In this document: positions 25,857 through 35,302 of the stretch, one piece after another | Layout of the letters: each line of letters opens with the position of its first letter | Numbering within the stretch: position 1 is the first letter of the stretch | Assembly (NCBI GenBank): GCA_021790515.1 | Contig: JAJYHV010000012.1 | Coordinates: 1-38,811, forward strand | DNA: 38,811 bases | From: Pseudomonadota bacterium | GTDB taxonomy: Bacteria > Pseudomonadota > Gammaproteobacteria > Burkholderiales > Sulfuriferulaceae | Direction of reading: 5' to 3' | Notes under the pieces: generated by a model | Seen by the model: the letters and a program-made list of their open reading frames with translations, nothing else | Databases searched by the model: none | Told to the model about the DNA's origin: nothing | Made by a program: the position numbers and the translations under genes

Positions 25857-26817
25857 ATTGACCCTTTTTTCTACCATTGCAGGAACGGGAAGCGCACTAC
25901 CAGAGCGTATCGTTACCAATCATGAACTCGCTGAACGAATCGACACAAGCCATGAATGGATTGTGGAACGCACGGGCATTCATCAGCGACATCTGGTCTC
26001 CGAAGGGCAGAATACCAGTGATCTTGCTTGTGCTGCGGCATTGCAGGCCATTGCTGCATCGGGTATCGACGCGGTGGAAATCGATCTTGTTGTGGTGGCG
26101 ACCACGACTCCGGATCTGGTTTTTCCAAGTGTTGCCTGTCTGGTGCAACAAAAACTCGGTATCGTCAATCGCTGTCCGGCTTTTGATTTGCAGGCTGTGT
26201 GTAGTGGCTTCATTTATGCGTTGTCGACGGCAGATAACTTTATTCGTGCCGGACAGGCGCGTTGTGCCTTGGTGATTGGTGCAGACGTCATGTCGCGCAT
26301 TACTGACTGGAATGACCGCAGCAATTGCATCCTGTGGGGTGATGGTGCTGGTGCGGTTGTTTTGCGTGCCAGCGATACACCGGGTGTTTTGGCAACGCAT
26401 TTGCATGCGGATGGTCGTTACCGCGATTTGTTGCATGCGGGTTCTGCACCGGATGGTGGCGGCTGTGCCGTGCGTATGCAAGGGAATGCGGTCTTTCGTT
26501 TTGCAGTCAGAACGCTGGACGAAATCGTGGATGAAACGCTGGAAAAAAACGGGTTGCAAAAAGATGATATTACCTGGTTGGTGCCGCATCAGGCCAATAT
26601 CCGTATCATCGAGGCAACAGCGAAAAAATTGGGCATGTCAATGGACAAGGTGGTGGTGACAGTCGATCGGCATGCCAATACTTCCGCCGCTTCGGTGCCG
26701 CTGGCGCTGGATACGGCTGTGCGGGACGGGCGTATCAAAAAGGGTGATACTTTGCTGCTGGAAGCGTTTGGCGGCGGGTTTACCTGGGGCTCTGCATTGA
26801 TAAAATGGATGGTGTGA
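25846..26817 (+). CDS. fabH: Beta-ketoacyl-ACP synthase III
   Basis: FabH starts fatty-acid synthesis by condensing acetyl-CoA with malonyl-ACP. The 323-aa chain has the full catalytic triad: Cys119 (QAVCSGF), His248 (VPHQAN) and Asn278 (RHANTSAAS). The C-terminal [13 protein letters not shown] is typical. It overlaps plsX at its start by 11 bp. Its last codons fall next to a 12-bp duplication that contains its stop codon. Confidence 0.97.
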   Translation: MQPELTLFSTIAGTGSALPERIVTNHELAERIDTSHEWIVERTGIHQRHLVSEGQNTSDLACAAALQAIAASGIDAVEIDLVVVATTTPDLVFPSVACLVQQKLGIVNRCPAFDLQAVCSGFIYALSTADNFIRAGQARCALVIGADVMSRITDWNDRSNCILWGDGAGAVVLRASDTPGVLATHLHADGRYRDLLHAGSAPDGGGCAVRMQGNAVFRFAVRTLDEIVDETLEKNGLQKDDITWLVPHQANIRIIEATAKKLGMSMDKVVVTVDRHANTSAASVPLALDTAVRDGRIKKGDTLLLEAFGGGFTWGSALIKWMV

Positions 26818-27806
26818 ATACGAGCATGAACACGAGCACAAGCAGGAACGATCAGCATGATTCGACAGGTTTTGCAATGGTTTTTCCTGGGCAGGGTTCA
26901 CAGTCGGCAGGGATGATGCAAGCGTGGTCAGAAGTGTCGGTAGTGCGTGATACGTTTGTGCAGGCATCTGATGCGTTGGGTGAGAATCTCTGGCAAATGG
27001 TGACTGAAGGTCCATTGGAAACGCTGAATCTGACAGTGAATACGCAACCGGCGATGCTGGCTGCTGACGTGGCAATATTTCGCGCGTGGCGAGAACAGGG
27101 CGGCGCCATGCCGGCCGTAACAGCCGGACATAGTTTGGGCGAATATGCCGCGCTGGTAGTTGCCGGTGCGCTTGATTTTTCCGACGCTCTGCGGTTGGTG
27201 CGGCTGCGTGCTGAGTTGATGCAGTCGGCCGTGCCCGAAAATACGGGTGCCATGGCGGCTATTCTTGGATTGGACGATGCGACGGTGCGCGCTGTCTGTC
27301 GGGAAGCGGCAGAGCATCTGGTGCTGGAAGCAGTCAATTATAATTCTCCTGGTCAAGTGGTGATAGCCGGGCATCGGCTGGCTGTTGAGCGCGGCATGGC
27401 ATTGGCTAAAGAACGGGGTGCGAAACGGGCATTGTTGTTGCCCGTTTCAGTGCCGTCGCATTGCGCGCTGATGCGTCCGGCAGCGCAAACGCTTGCCAGT
27501 GCGCTGACGGAGGTTGCCGTATCCGTGCCCATGGTTCCCGTGTTGCATAACGCCGATGTGGCGGCATATCGTGATCCACAACAGATTCGGGATGCGCTGG
27601 CACGGCAATTGTATTCGCCGGTGCGTTGGGTGGAAACCGTGGCAAAAATGGTATCCGACGGTGTCGTGCAGGTAGCGGAATGTGGTCCTGGCAAGGTGCT
27701 GGCCGGACTGATGAAACGTATCGAAGCAGACATGCAGGTGTTTGCGTTGACGACACCTGCCAGTTTGCAGGAGTTGAGTGAATGTCTGTTGAAACAGGAG
27801 GCGTGA
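26805..27806 (+). CDS. fabD: Malonyl-CoA:ACP transacylase
   Basis: FabD loads malonyl groups onto ACP for chain extension. The catalytic serine lies in [10 protein letters not shown] (Ser110 from the start used here), with [12 protein letters not shown] at the head and [16 protein letters not shown] near the end. Start is uncertain: ATG 26805 gives 333 aa with about 24 extra N-terminal residues, and ATG 26826 removes seven. Neither has a good ribosome site. The 12-bp near-duplication GTGAATACGAGC/ATGAACACGAGC (26814-26837) lies exactly at this junction. The stop overlaps the fabG ATG (TGATG). Confidence 0.94.
   Translation: MDGVNTSMNTSTSRNDQHDSTGFAMVFPGQGSQSAGMMQAWSEVSVVRDTFVQASDALGENLWQMVTEGPLETLNLTVNTQPAMLAADVAIFRAWREQGGAMPAVTAGHSLGEYAALVVAGALDFSDALRLVRLRAELMQSAVPENTGAMAAILGLDDATVRAVCREAAEHLVLEAVNYNSPGQVVIAGHRLAVERGMALAKERGAKRALLLPVSVPSHCALMRPAAQTLASALTEVAVSVPMVPVLHNADVAAYRDPQQIRDALARQLYSPVRWVETVAKMVSDGVVQVAECGPGKVLAGLMKRIEADMQVFALTTPASLQELSECLLKQEA
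26814..26837. repeat. 12-bp near-perfect duplication at fabH/fabD junction
   Basis: GTGAATACGAGC (26814-26825) and ATGAACACGAGC (26826-26837) match at 10 of 12 bases. The first copy contains the fabH stop; the second begins with a possible fabD start. Twelve being a multiple of three, the fabD frame is kept. Confidence 0.55.
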
Positions 27807-28561
27807 TGTTATCTACACAGACAACACCGACACGCGTGGCACTGGTGACAGGCGCGAGTCGAGGGATAGGCCAGGCGATTGCCTTGCAGTTGGCGCGCAG
27901 TGGTTGTTATGTCGTTGGCACGGCAACCAGTGAAAAAGGGGGTGAGGCTATCAGCGAATATCTCGCCCGGCAGAGCTTGGCAGGCCATGGCATGTTGCTT
28001 GATGTCACCAACCAGACCAATGTGGATGCGGCGCTGGAAGATATCACCCATCGGGTCGGGAACGTATCGATACTGATTAACAATGCCGGTATTACCCGTG
28101 ATGATTTGCTGATGCGCATGAAAGACAGTGCTTGGGATGAGGTTATTGATGCCAACCTGACTTCTGTATTCCGTTTATCCCGTGCCGTATTGCGTGCCAT
28201 GATGAAAGCACAATATGGGCGGATCATTAACATTGCCTCGGTTGTCGGCGTGATGGGGAATGCTGGTCAGGTGAATTATGCTGCCGCCAAGGCAGGCATG
28301 ATTGGTTTTTCCAAATCGCTGGCGCGTGAGGTGGGCAGTCGCCAGATTACGGTGAATTGTGTTGCACCGGGTTTCATTGATACGGATATGACTCGCGCTT
28401 TGCCGGAAAAGGCACGCAGCGGCCTGATTGGTCTGATTCCGCTTGGGCGTTTGGGGGATGTGGCTGATGTGGCGCACGCGGTGGATTTTCTGGCATCGGA
28501 CGCGGCGGGATATGTCACGGGAGCAACCCTGCACGTTAATGGCGGAATGTATATGGATTGA
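27806..28561 (+). CDS. fabG: 3-oxoacyl-ACP reductase
   Basis: This NADPH-dependent short-chain dehydrogenase does the first reduction of the elongation cycle. The Rossmann motif TGASRGIGQAIA, NNAGITRD, catalytic Tyr-Lys in YAAAKAGMIGFSKSLA, and C-terminal GATLHVNGGMYMD are all present. The start at 27806 (251 aa) is chosen because AGGAGG lies at 27796-27801 and the ATG overlaps the fabD stop as TGATG; an in-frame ATG at 27782 lies inside fabD. Confidence 0.96.
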   Translation: MLSTQTTPTRVALVTGASRGIGQAIALQLARSGCYVVGTATSEKGGEAISEYLARQSLAGHGMLLDVTNQTNVDAALEDITHRVGNVSILINNAGITRDDLLMRMKDSAWDEVIDANLTSVFRLSRAVLRAMMKAQYGRIINIASVVGVMGNAGQVNYAAAKAGMIGFSKSLAREVGSRQITVNCVAPGFIDTDMTRALPEKARSGLIGLIPLGRLGDVADVAHAVDFLASDAAGYVTGATLHVNGGMYMD

Positions 28562-28696
28562 ATCCGCTGTTTTCATAAATTGGCGCGCATCTTCGCTGGT
28601 CTTTTGTTTCATGTAAAACTTTTGCCCGATTGGGCGTACGAAGACGGTTGGCTGAATTTACCTGCTGTCTTTCTATTCTTTGGGGCATATTTTTGT

Positions 28697-28735
28697 TAAA
28701 ATGGGCACGCTTTTTGTCTGTTGCAAAAGGGTGCC
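28697..28735 (+). promoter_or_regulatory. acpP extended -10 promoter and leader hairpin
   Basis: TGTTAAAAT (28694-28702) is an extended -10 box with TAAAAT at 28697-28702, 69 bases before acpP. The new transcript would begin at a composite hairpin: GGCAC (28704-28708) with GTGCC (28731-28735) and, inside, TTTTG (28712-28716) with CAAAA (28724-28728). A separate promoter would explain high ACP levels within the operon. Confidence 0.45.
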
Positions 28736-28770
28736 TGGTGTTTGGCTGTTAATTATTGGGAGTGGTTTGC

Positions 28771-29010
28771 ATGGAAAATATCGAGCAACGCGTCAAAAAG
28801 ATCGTCGCTGAGCAGTTGGGTGTTGATGAAGCAGAAATCAAGTTGGAATCTTCTTTTGCCGGCGATTTGGGCGCAGATTCTCTGGACACGGTTGAACTGG
28901 TGATGGCGCTGGAAGAAGAATTCGAATGTGAAATTCCGGATGAAGAAGCGGAAAAGATTACCACAGTACAACAGGCTGTGGATTATGTGAATGGGCATCA
29001 AGCAAAATAA
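28771..29010 (+). CDS. acpP: Acyl carrier protein
   Basis: This is a 79-aa acidic four-helix carrier of growing acyl chains. The phosphopantetheine serine is Ser37 in [18 protein letters not shown]. The ATG at 28771 follows GGGAG about 9 bases upstream; an in-frame earlier start near 28756 lacks a ribosome site and adds residues not typical for ACP. It is spaced 209 bp after fabG and 160 bp before fabF, and probably has its own promoter. Confidence 0.98.
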   Translation: MENIEQRVKKIVAEQLGVDEAEIKLESSFAGDLGADSLDTVELVMALEEEFECEIPDEEAEKITTVQQAVDYVNGHQAK

Positions 29011-29170
29011 TCCGGGGTCATGAACGCATCGTTTTGCTGTTGGCAGGACGATTTTGATAGCCTCCGGCTTGGTTCGGTTTCGGGAATCGTGGAACAATGA
29101 ATCAACCGGAGGCATTGGCTGTTTTGGCAGAAAATCTTGTTTTTCTGCTGTTTGTTGTGGTGGAGACGTC

Positions 29171-30409
29171 TTGTCCAAGCGTAGAGTCGTGATTACTGGT
29201 CTGGGAATCGTTTCCCCTGTAGGTGTGGGGGTCGAATCCAGTTGGCGCAATATTGTGGGTGGCGTGTCCGGCATTACCCGGATCACCCGTTTTGATCCGG
29301 CGCCTTTTGCTTCGCAGATTGCAGGTGAAGTGCGGGATTTTGATGTCACGCAATATCTCAATCCCAAAGATGCTCGTCGTATGGATCTTTTCATCCAGTT
29401 TGGCATGGTGGCGGGGATGGAGGCAATTCGGGACTCTGGTCTGGAAGTGACGGAAGCCAATGCTGAACGTATTGGAGTCAGTATCGGGTCGGGGATTGGT
29501 GGTTTGCCGATGATTGAAAGTACGCACAGTACGTATTTGCAGCAAGGTGCGCGCAAGATTTCCCCGTTTTTTATTCCAGCGTCGATCATCAATATGATAT
29601 CGGGTAATTTGTCGATTCAATATGGCTTTAAAGGGCCAAATCTGGCGATGGTCACTGCTTGCGCCACGGCCACACATGCCATTGGCGATTCTGCCCGTTT
29701 GATTGAGTATGGTGATGTGGATATCATGATTGCCGGTGGCGCTGAATCAGCGCTGAGTCCGTTGGGTATCGGCGGATTTGCCGCTGCGCGGGCTTTGTCG
29801 GTGCGTAATGATGACCCGGCAGCTTCCAGTCGGCCGTGGGACAAGGACCGCGATGGTTTTGTCATGGGAGAAGGCGCCGGTGTGTTGGTGCTGGAAGAGT
29901 ATGAGCATGCGCGAGCTCGTGGCGCAAAAATTTATGCCGAACTGGTCGGCTTTGGCATGAGTGGTGATGCTTATCACATGACCGCGCCGATGGAAAATGG
30001 TGAAGGCGCCGCCCGGTGCATGCGCAATGCGTTGCGCAATGCCGGTGTCAATCCGGACGAAGTCGATTATATCAATGCGCATGGTACGTCAACTCCGCTG
30101 GGTGACTTGTCGGAGACTTCCGCTGTGAAACTGGCGCTTGGCGATGCCGCATATCATACGGCCATCAGTTCGACAAAATCCATGACGGGACATTTGTTGG
30201 GTGCTGCTGGCGGTGTGGAAGCGGTATTTTCCACGCTGAGTGTCTATCATCAGATCGCGCCTCCCACCATTAATCTGGACAATCAAGATCCGGCTTGTGA
30301 TCTGGATTTTGTGCCCAATGTGGCGCGTGAAATGCGAATTGATGTCGCGTTGTCCAACTCGTTTGGTTTTGGCGGTACAAACGGGACATTGGTATTCCGG
30401 CGCATCTGA
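29171..30409 (+). CDS. fabF: Beta-ketoacyl-ACP synthase II (TTG start)
   Basis: FabF extends acyl-ACPs with malonyl-ACP. The 412-aa chain carries Cys164 ([11 protein letters not shown]), the two catalytic histidines in [12 protein letters not shown] and [12 protein letters not shown], and [11 protein letters not shown] near the end. The family N-terminus [11 protein letters not shown] is reached only from the TTG at 29171, which has GGAGACGTC directly upstream; the frame stays open to an ATG at 29054, but that extension has no family counterpart. Use of TTG may lower its translation relative to acpP. Confidence 0.93.
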   Translation: MSKRRVVITGLGIVSPVGVGVESSWRNIVGGVSGITRITRFDPAPFASQIAGEVRDFDVTQYLNPKDARRMDLFIQFGMVAGMEAIRDSGLEVTEANAERIGVSIGSGIGGLPMIESTHSTYLQQGARKISPFFIPASIINMISGNLSIQYGFKGPNLAMVTACATATHAIGDSARLIEYGDVDIMIAGGAESALSPLGIGGFAAARALSVRNDDPAASSRPWDKDRDGFVMGEGAGVLVLEEYEHARARGAKIYAELVGFGMSGDAYHMTAPMENGEGAARCMRNALRNAGVNPDEVDYINAHGTSTPLGDLSETSAVKLALGDAAYHTAISSTKSMTGHLLGAAGGVEAVFSTLSVYHQIAPPTINLDNQDPACDLDFVPNVAREMRIDVALSNSFGFGGTNGTLVFRRI

Positions 30410-30482
30410 GTCAGTTATTGGCTATCGCTCGTGCCCGGTGTATTCGGTGGCGTCTGAAACAAACCCCGTGAGGTAATGAGCA

Positions 30483-31790
30483 ATGCCATACGCCGTGCTG
30501 GATACCTGGCCTGATTTGTTCGCGCATCATGCGCAATATCCGGTCGAGTTCCCTGTGTTACTGGAAAGCGGAGGGGGGCAGGGTTGGGATATGCTGATGG
30601 CGTATCCGAGTGCTGTGGAACGATTTTTCGATGCCAATCTCGTGCAGTTTTTTGAGCGTTTGCATGATGTCTGGCGTGTCACGCAACAACCTCCTGATCC
30701 GACGTTGGCACATTTGCCGTTTCGCGGTGGCTGGTTGTTGTATCTGGATTATGAAGCGCTGCGTGTTTTTGAGCCAACAGTGGCTGGCTGGACGGACAGG
30801 GAAGATGATTTTCCGCGGGCCGTACTGATGCAGATACCGGCCGCTGTGTTACAGGACAAGGCGCGCCATCAGACATGGGTGTATGCTGACGACGAGGTGA
30901 TGCTGCGCGAATTGTGTGTTGCCATGCAGCGACCGTCACGTCCGCCTGATGACGCAGTGTCTGTTGCTGACGTGACAGAAGAAGATGCGAATCTGTTTTT
31001 GGATGCAGTGCAAAAAATCCAGGCGTATATTGCCGCCGGTGACGTTTTTCAGGTGAATTTATCCCGACGCTGGCAGGCCAGGGTCAAGACATCACCTCAA
31101 ATTATTTATCGTCTGTTGCGTCAGGTAAATCCGGCTCCTTTTTCAGCCATTGCTCGTTTTTCCGCTGAGCACACCTTGTTGAGCGCTTCGCCGGAGCGTT
31201 TGTTTCGCCGTCAGGGTTCGCGCTTGGAAACGCGACCGATTGCCGGAACAATTGCCCGGGTTGCTGATGCCCGGCAAGACGATGAATTGCGTGCGGTATT
31301 GCTGGCGCACCCCAAGGAACGAGCCGAGCATGTCATGCTGGTTGATCTGGAGCGTAATGATTTGGGGCGGGTGTGTCTTCCCGGTTCGATTCGGGTGGAA
31401 GAATTGATGGGCATATCTACATATGCCTTTGTGCATCATATTGAATCTACGGTCAGCGGAAAACTGCGCCCGGATGTCGTTCCGCTCGATTTGCTGCGCG
31501 CGTTATTTCCTGGTGGTACCATTACGGGTTGTCCGAAAGTACGTACCATGCAAATCATCCGTGAACTGGAATCATCGCCGCGAGGCGCTTATACGGGCAG
31601 TGTCGGTTATTTGAACCGCGATGGTGATATGGACATGAATATTCTGATTCGCAGCTTCGCCATGACGGGTGATCAAGTACGGTTTTCTGCCGGTGCGGGC
31701 ATCGTGGCGGATTCAGTGGCAGTGCGTGAATTGGCAGAAACACGCGCCAAAGCAAGAGGGATGTTGCGCGCATTAGGAATCATGGCATGA
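30483..31790 (+). CDS. pabB: Aminodeoxychorismate synthase component I (PabB-like)
   Basis: PabB aminates chorismate to 4-amino-4-deoxychorismate for folate. The 435-aa chorismate-binding enzyme has an N-terminal domain (residues 1-165) and a catalytic domain with IQAYIAAGDVFQVNLSRR, ASPERLF, ERAEHVMLVDLERNDLGRV, FPGGTITGCPKVR and SAGAGIVADS. Where E. coli PabB has PIKGT with a nucleophilic Lys, this protein has PIAGT with Ala254, as in anthranilate synthase TrpE. The PabC gene next door, overlapping by 4 bp, strongly favours a PabB role. No glutaminase (pabA/trpG) lies in the window. Confidence 0.85.
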   Translation: MPYAVLDTWPDLFAHHAQYPVEFPVLLESGGGQGWDMLMAYPSAVERFFDANLVQFFERLHDVWRVTQQPPDPTLAHLPFRGGWLLYLDYEALRVFEPTVAGWTDREDDFPRAVLMQIPAAVLQDKARHQTWVYADDEVMLRELCVAMQRPSRPPDDAVSVADVTEEDANLFLDAVQKIQAYIAAGDVFQVNLSRRWQARVKTSPQIIYRLLRQVNPAPFSAIARFSAEHTLLSASPERLFRRQGSRLETRPIAGTIARVADARQDDELRAVLLAHPKERAEHVMLVDLERNDLGRVCLPGSIRVEELMGISTYAFVHHIESTVSGKLRPDVVPLDLLRALFPGGTITGCPKVRTMQIIRELESSPRGAYTGSVGYLNRDGDMDMNILIRSFAMTGDQVRFSAGAGIVADSVAVRELAETRAKARGMLRALGIMA

Positions 31791-32590
31791 TACTCGTGAA
31801 CGGATTGCCCGCTGATTGTGTGAGCGCCCGGGATCGCGGCCTCGCTTATGGCGATGGTGTTTTTCGCACCATGCGTTTGCAGCGGGGACGAATCCTGCAC
31901 TGGGAACGCCAATACGAACGGTTGGCACAAGATTGCGCCGTATTGGATATGGTTTGTCCTGCCAGACAAGCATTCGAGCAGGATATCGATGTTGTGCTTG
32001 CCCGGTATGATACGGGTGTGGTCAAATTGACCGTGACGCGAGGAGAGGGTCGGCGGGGGTATGCGCCGCACGGGATGATTACGCCTACGCGCTTGCTGCA
32101 TTATGCGACGTTACCGGTATATCCTGATGACTGGTTGCATCGGGGGGTGGCAGTACGTTTGTGCCGGTTGCGTCTTGCCCGGCAACCGAGGCTTGCGGGC
32201 ATTAAACATCTGAATCGACTGGAACAGGTGTTGGCGCGCGCCGAGTGGCAGGATGACGAAATTTTTGAAGGCTTGTTGTGCGATCAGCGCGGATGGCTCA
32301 TCAGCGGGACGATGACAAATTTGTTCGCGCGACAGGGAAACCGGTTGTTGACACCTCGATTGAGTCACTGTGGTGTGGCCGGATTGACGCGGGATTTGGT
32401 CATGGAATCGGCACCAGCGCTGGGATTGACTGTGCAGGAAGATGCGTTGACGGTGGAATTTCTCAAGGCGGTTGACGAAGTGCTGTTGTGCAATAGCCTG
32501 ATTGGTGTCTGGCCGGTATGCCGTCTGGATGATAAAGTCTGGCCGGTGAGCGGGTTGGCGGCAGCGTTGCGCGAGAAATTGCTGAATTGA
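31787..32590 (+). CDS. pabC: Aminodeoxychorismate lyase
   Basis: This PLP fold-type IV enzyme splits aminodeoxychorismate into p-aminobenzoate and pyruvate. It is 267 aa, with RDRGLAYGDGVFRTM near residues 15-29, the PLP lysine Lys140 in AGIKHLNRLEQVLAR, and SGTMTNLFA, the phosphate-binding loop. Its ATG overlaps the pabB stop (ATGA). The stop codon is the first part of a 14-bp repeat array leading into mltG. Confidence 0.95.
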   Translation: MILVNGLPADCVSARDRGLAYGDGVFRTMRLQRGRILHWERQYERLAQDCAVLDMVCPARQAFEQDIDVVLARYDTGVVKLTVTRGEGRRGYAPHGMITPTRLLHYATLPVYPDDWLHRGVAVRLCRLRLARQPRLAGIKHLNRLEQVLARAEWQDDEIFEGLLCDQRGWLISGTMTNLFARQGNRLLTPRLSHCGVAGLTRDLVMESAPALGLTVQEDALTVEFLKAVDEVLLCNSLIGVWPVCRLDDKVWPVSGLAAALREKLLN

Positions 32591-32650
32591 AAGTGCATGT
32601 TGAAAGTATCATGTCGAAAGTGCCATGTTGAAATCATTATGTTGAAATGG
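32583..32650. repeat. 14-bp tandem repeat at pabC/mltG junction
   Basis: Units beginning ATGTTGAAA or ATGTCGAAA lie at 32597, 32611, 32625 and 32639, exactly 14 bp apart, and a partial unit (TTGAAAGTGC, 32587-32596) contains the pabC stop. Each unit carries an ATG, but only those at 32597 and 32639 are in the mltG frame, since 14 is not a multiple of three. Confidence 0.85.
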
Positions 32651-33649
32651 TTGGTGTACGCTGCGTTGGCCGGTATTCTGGTCGTACTGGTCGTGGTTTT
32701 TTCCTGGTCCGGCACGGCGTTGCCTTTGTCGCAAGCGAGGGCGGTGGACGTGAAACCAGGCAGTGGCTTGTCGGTCATTGGTCGCCAGCTACAGCAGGCG
32801 GGTATCTTGCCAAAAGGGCATCAGGCTCTGATAAAGTGGTGGTTTCTGGCGCATGCCAGTGGTGAGGCAGCGCACGTGCAAGCGGGTTTTTACGTGGTTG
32901 AGCCAGGTGTATCGCCCTGGAATTTGTTGCGGAAAATGGTGCATGGAGATGTCACGTCGCGGCATATCCAGTTTATTGAAGGCTGGACATTTGCCCAAAT
33001 GCGCGAAGCGCTGAACCGGTACCCGTGGATTGCCCATGATACGGAAAGCATGAGCGATGCCGAGATATTGCGCGCATTGTCCATTCCCCACCGCCATGCG
33101 GAGGGATATTTTTTCCCTGACACGTATGATATTGCCAGCGGCAACGATGATTTGTCGATTTTACGCCGCGCGTATACCACCATGCAGCAACGATTGATGT
33201 CTGCCTGGCAGACCCGCGATCCCGGGCTGCCCTATCAGACACCGCAACAGGCGCTGATTATGGCTTCTATCATTGAAAAAGAGACGGGTAATGCGAATGA
33301 GCGTTCGCTGGTTGCTGCAGTATTCGTCAATCGCTTGCGTCTTGGCATGCGCCTGCAAACCGATCCCACAGTAATTTATGGTTTGGGCAATGCGTTTGAA
33401 GGCAGATTGCACAAAAAAGATTTGGCTATGGATACCCCCTGGAATACGTATACTCGTTATGGTTTGCCGGCAACGCCGATTGCCATGCCGGGGATAGCGT
33501 CGATTCAGGCGGCTTTGCATCCGGCACACACGAACGATTTGTATTTTGTCGCCAAAGGCGATGGCACGCATGTATTCAGTACGGATCTGTCCGCACACAA
33601 TCGGGCAGTGAATGTTTATCAGAAACAACGCGTGTCAGGAGTGCGATAA
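32639..33649 (+). CDS. mltG: Endolytic murein transglycosylase MltG (YceG)
   Basis: MltG is a membrane-anchored lytic transglycosylase that cuts new glycan strands and sets their length. Start 32639 gives 336 aa with an N-terminal membrane segment [19 protein letters not shown] and a large periplasmic YceG-like domain. The LysM-like region ([21 protein letters not shown]) comes first; the catalytic Glu lies in [15 protein letters not shown], and [12 protein letters not shown] and [13 protein letters not shown] follow. An in-frame ATG at 32597 would add 14 residues made of the repeat array. No ribosome site is clear for either. The stop overlaps tmk (TAATG). Confidence 0.94.
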   Translation: MLKWLVYAALAGILVVLVVVFSWSGTALPLSQARAVDVKPGSGLSVIGRQLQQAGILPKGHQALIKWWFLAHASGEAAHVQAGFYVVEPGVSPWNLLRKMVHGDVTSRHIQFIEGWTFAQMREALNRYPWIAHDTESMSDAEILRALSIPHRHAEGYFFPDTYDIASGNDDLSILRRAYTTMQQRLMSAWQTRDPGLPYQTPQQALIMASIIEKETGNANERSLVAAVFVNRLRLGMRLQTDPTVIYGLGNAFEGRLHKKDLAMDTPWNTYTRYGLPATPIAMPGIASIQAALHPAHTNDLYFVAKGDGTHVFSTDLSAHNRAVNVYQKQRVSGVR

Positions 33650-34263
33650 TGCCGTTTATCAGTTTCGAGGGGATTGACGGCGCAGGAAAGTCAAGCCATA
33701 TCAATTGGATGGCTGATTGGCTGCGTGAACAAGGGTGCGTGGTGGTGACAACGCGTGAACCGGGCGGCACTCCTTTGGGTGAACGGTTACGTGAATTATT
33801 GCTGCATCAGGCAATGGTTGCCGATACGGAACTGTTGCTGATGTTTGCGGCGCGTGCCGAGCATTTGGCACAGGTCATCCGGCCGGCATTATCTCGTGAT
33901 GAATGGGTGTTGAGCGATCGGTTCACCGATGCAAGTTATGCGTATCAGTGTGGTGGGCGTGGCATTGAACCGGCGCGTTTGTCGATACTGGAACAATGGG
34001 TGCAGCAGGGTTTGCAGCCGGATTTGACGCTTGTGTTCGATGTGACGCCGACACTTGCTCGCGAGCGTTTGCGGGCTGGCGATGCGCCTGACCGCTTTGA
34101 ACAGGAACAGCAGGCATTTTTTGAACGAGTCCGTGCAGTATATTTAACGCGTGCCGATGCTGAACCGCAGCGTATGCGGGTTGTGGATAGCAGTCAGAGT
34201 CTGGCCGTCATCCGTGAACAATTGCGCCGGATAGTGCAACCCGTGGTGGATAAAGCCAAATGA
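33649..34263 (+). CDS. tmk: Thymidylate kinase
   Basis: Tmk phosphorylates dTMP to dTDP. The 204-aa sequence has the P-loop [12 protein letters not shown] (residues 6-17), the [14 protein letters not shown] substrate loop, [19 protein letters not shown] and a lid region with few basic residues. It overlaps the mltG stop by one base. The stop codon is followed at once by AGG and a 13-bp triple repeat leading to holB. Confidence 0.97.
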   Translation: MPFISFEGIDGAGKSSHINWMADWLREQGCVVVTTREPGGTPLGERLRELLLHQAMVADTELLLMFAARAEHLAQVIRPALSRDEWVLSDRFTDASYAYQCGGRGIEPARLSILEQWVQQGLQPDLTLVFDVTPTLARERLRAGDAPDRFEQEQQAFFERVRAVYLTRADAEPQRMRVVDSSQSLAVIREQLRRIVQPVVDKAK

Positions 34264-34267
34264 GGTT

Positions 34268-34306
34268 GATTATCGTGATTGATTATCGTGATTGATTATT
34301 GTGGTT
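34268..34306. repeat. 13-bp x 3 tandem repeat at tmk/holB junction
   Basis: GATTATCGTGATT occurs at 34268-34280 and 34281-34293, and GATTATTGTGGTT at 34294-34306. The third unit contains the only usable holB start (GTG 34298), and the first two contain GTG in other frames. The AGG that should serve as ribosome site (34263-34265) is pushed about 33 bases from GTG 34298. Confidence 0.88.
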
Positions 34307-35302
34307 GAGTATCCATGGCACACTGCCGTGTTGCAGAATTTGTGGCGGGGGCGAGAGCGCCTGTCACATGCATTATTGTTGCATGGTGCACCGGGTTTGG
34401 GTAAAGCGGCTCTGGCGCGCGAATTTGTGCAACTTCTATGCTGTGCATCGACAACCGGCAGTGTGGCGTGCGGGGTATGTGATGCTTGTCGCTGGATTCA
34501 GGCGGAGAATCATCCTGATGTACATTGGGTGGTGCCGGATGAGTCGGAAGACAGTAGCGATGCGCACCGTGCATCGTCGAGTATCAGCGTGGGGCAGATT
34601 CGCGTCGCGAGCGAGTTTTTACAGCGCCCGTCCCATTATGGCGGATGGCGGATTCTGGTTGTTTTCCCGGCAGAAAACATGAATCTGGCGGCGGCGAACG
34701 CGCTACTCAAAACGCTCGAAGAGCCGTTGGACAATTCACTATTGTTATTGGTCAGCCATCAAATTGCACGGTTGCCGGCGACCGTGCGTAGCCGTTGCCA
34801 GCAAATTCATCTTGATTTGCCTGATGCTGCGTTAGCGGAAGACTGGTTGCGCGCACAAGGCGTAGCGTCTCCTGCCATATCACTCGCGCTGGCAGGCGGT
34901 GCGCCGTTACGGGCGCAGGAATTGGCCGCACCGGAAGTGGAGCAGGCAAGGCAGGAATTGTTGACAAACCTGCTGGTGCCGGAGAAGATGTCCCCTTTAC
35001 TGCTTGCGGCGCAATATGCGCGGATGTCGCCAGAAAACTGGCTACGTTGGTTGACATGGTTGCAGCAATGGGTGCACGATTTGCTGTCGCTGCGCATCGG
35101 TGGCTTAATCAGGTATCATGTCGATTGTTCGGATGTGGCGGCGGCGCTGGCGGTGCGCTCCGATTTGCCGGTTTTGTGGCAATTACAACAACGATTGTTG
35201 CAGGCGAGGCAGGCGGCTCTCCATCCGTTGAATTTGCAATTGGTGTTGGAAGAGATTTTATTGGCCTATTGTGCTGTGTTTTTGAAGAGGAATAAGCAAT
35301 GA
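34298..35302 (+). CDS. holB: DNA polymerase III subunit delta'
   Basis: HolB is a stator subunit of the clamp-loader complex. The protein opens VEYPWHTAVLQNLW and has HALLLHGAPGLGKAALAREF, the zinc-binding cysteines in CC...CGVCDAC (about residues 48-64 region), SISVGQIR, NAANALLKTLEEP and SHQIARLPATVRSRCQ. The frame closes at TGA 34289, and the first plausible start is GTG 34298, inside a 13-bp repeat. An ATT at 34292 is possible but unlikely. Length is then 334 aa, normal for the family. The stop overlaps pilZ (ATGA). Confidence 0.93.
   Translation: MVVEYPWHTAVLQNLWRGRERLSHALLLHGAPGLGKAALAREFVQLLCCASTTGSVACGVCDACRWIQAENHPDVHWVVPDESEDSSDAHRASSSISVGQIRVASEFLQRPSHYGGWRILVVFPAENMNLAAANALLKTLEEPLDNSLLLLVSHQIARLPATVRSRCQQIHLDLPDAALAEDWLRAQGVASPAISLALAGGAPLRAQELAAPEVEQARQELLTNLLVPEKMSPLLLAAQYARMSPENWLRWLTWLQQWVHDLLSLRIGGLIRYHVDCSDVAAALAVRSDLPVLWQLQQRLLQARQAALHPLNLQLVLEEILLAYCAVFLKRNKQ

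Noticed and set aside
29097-29192. 31-codon frame between acpP and fabF that overlaps the fabF start, ending TGA in GTCGTGA
   Set aside because: Considered as a leader peptide. No good ribosome site and no amino-acid bias linking it to control; overlap with fabF is likely chance.
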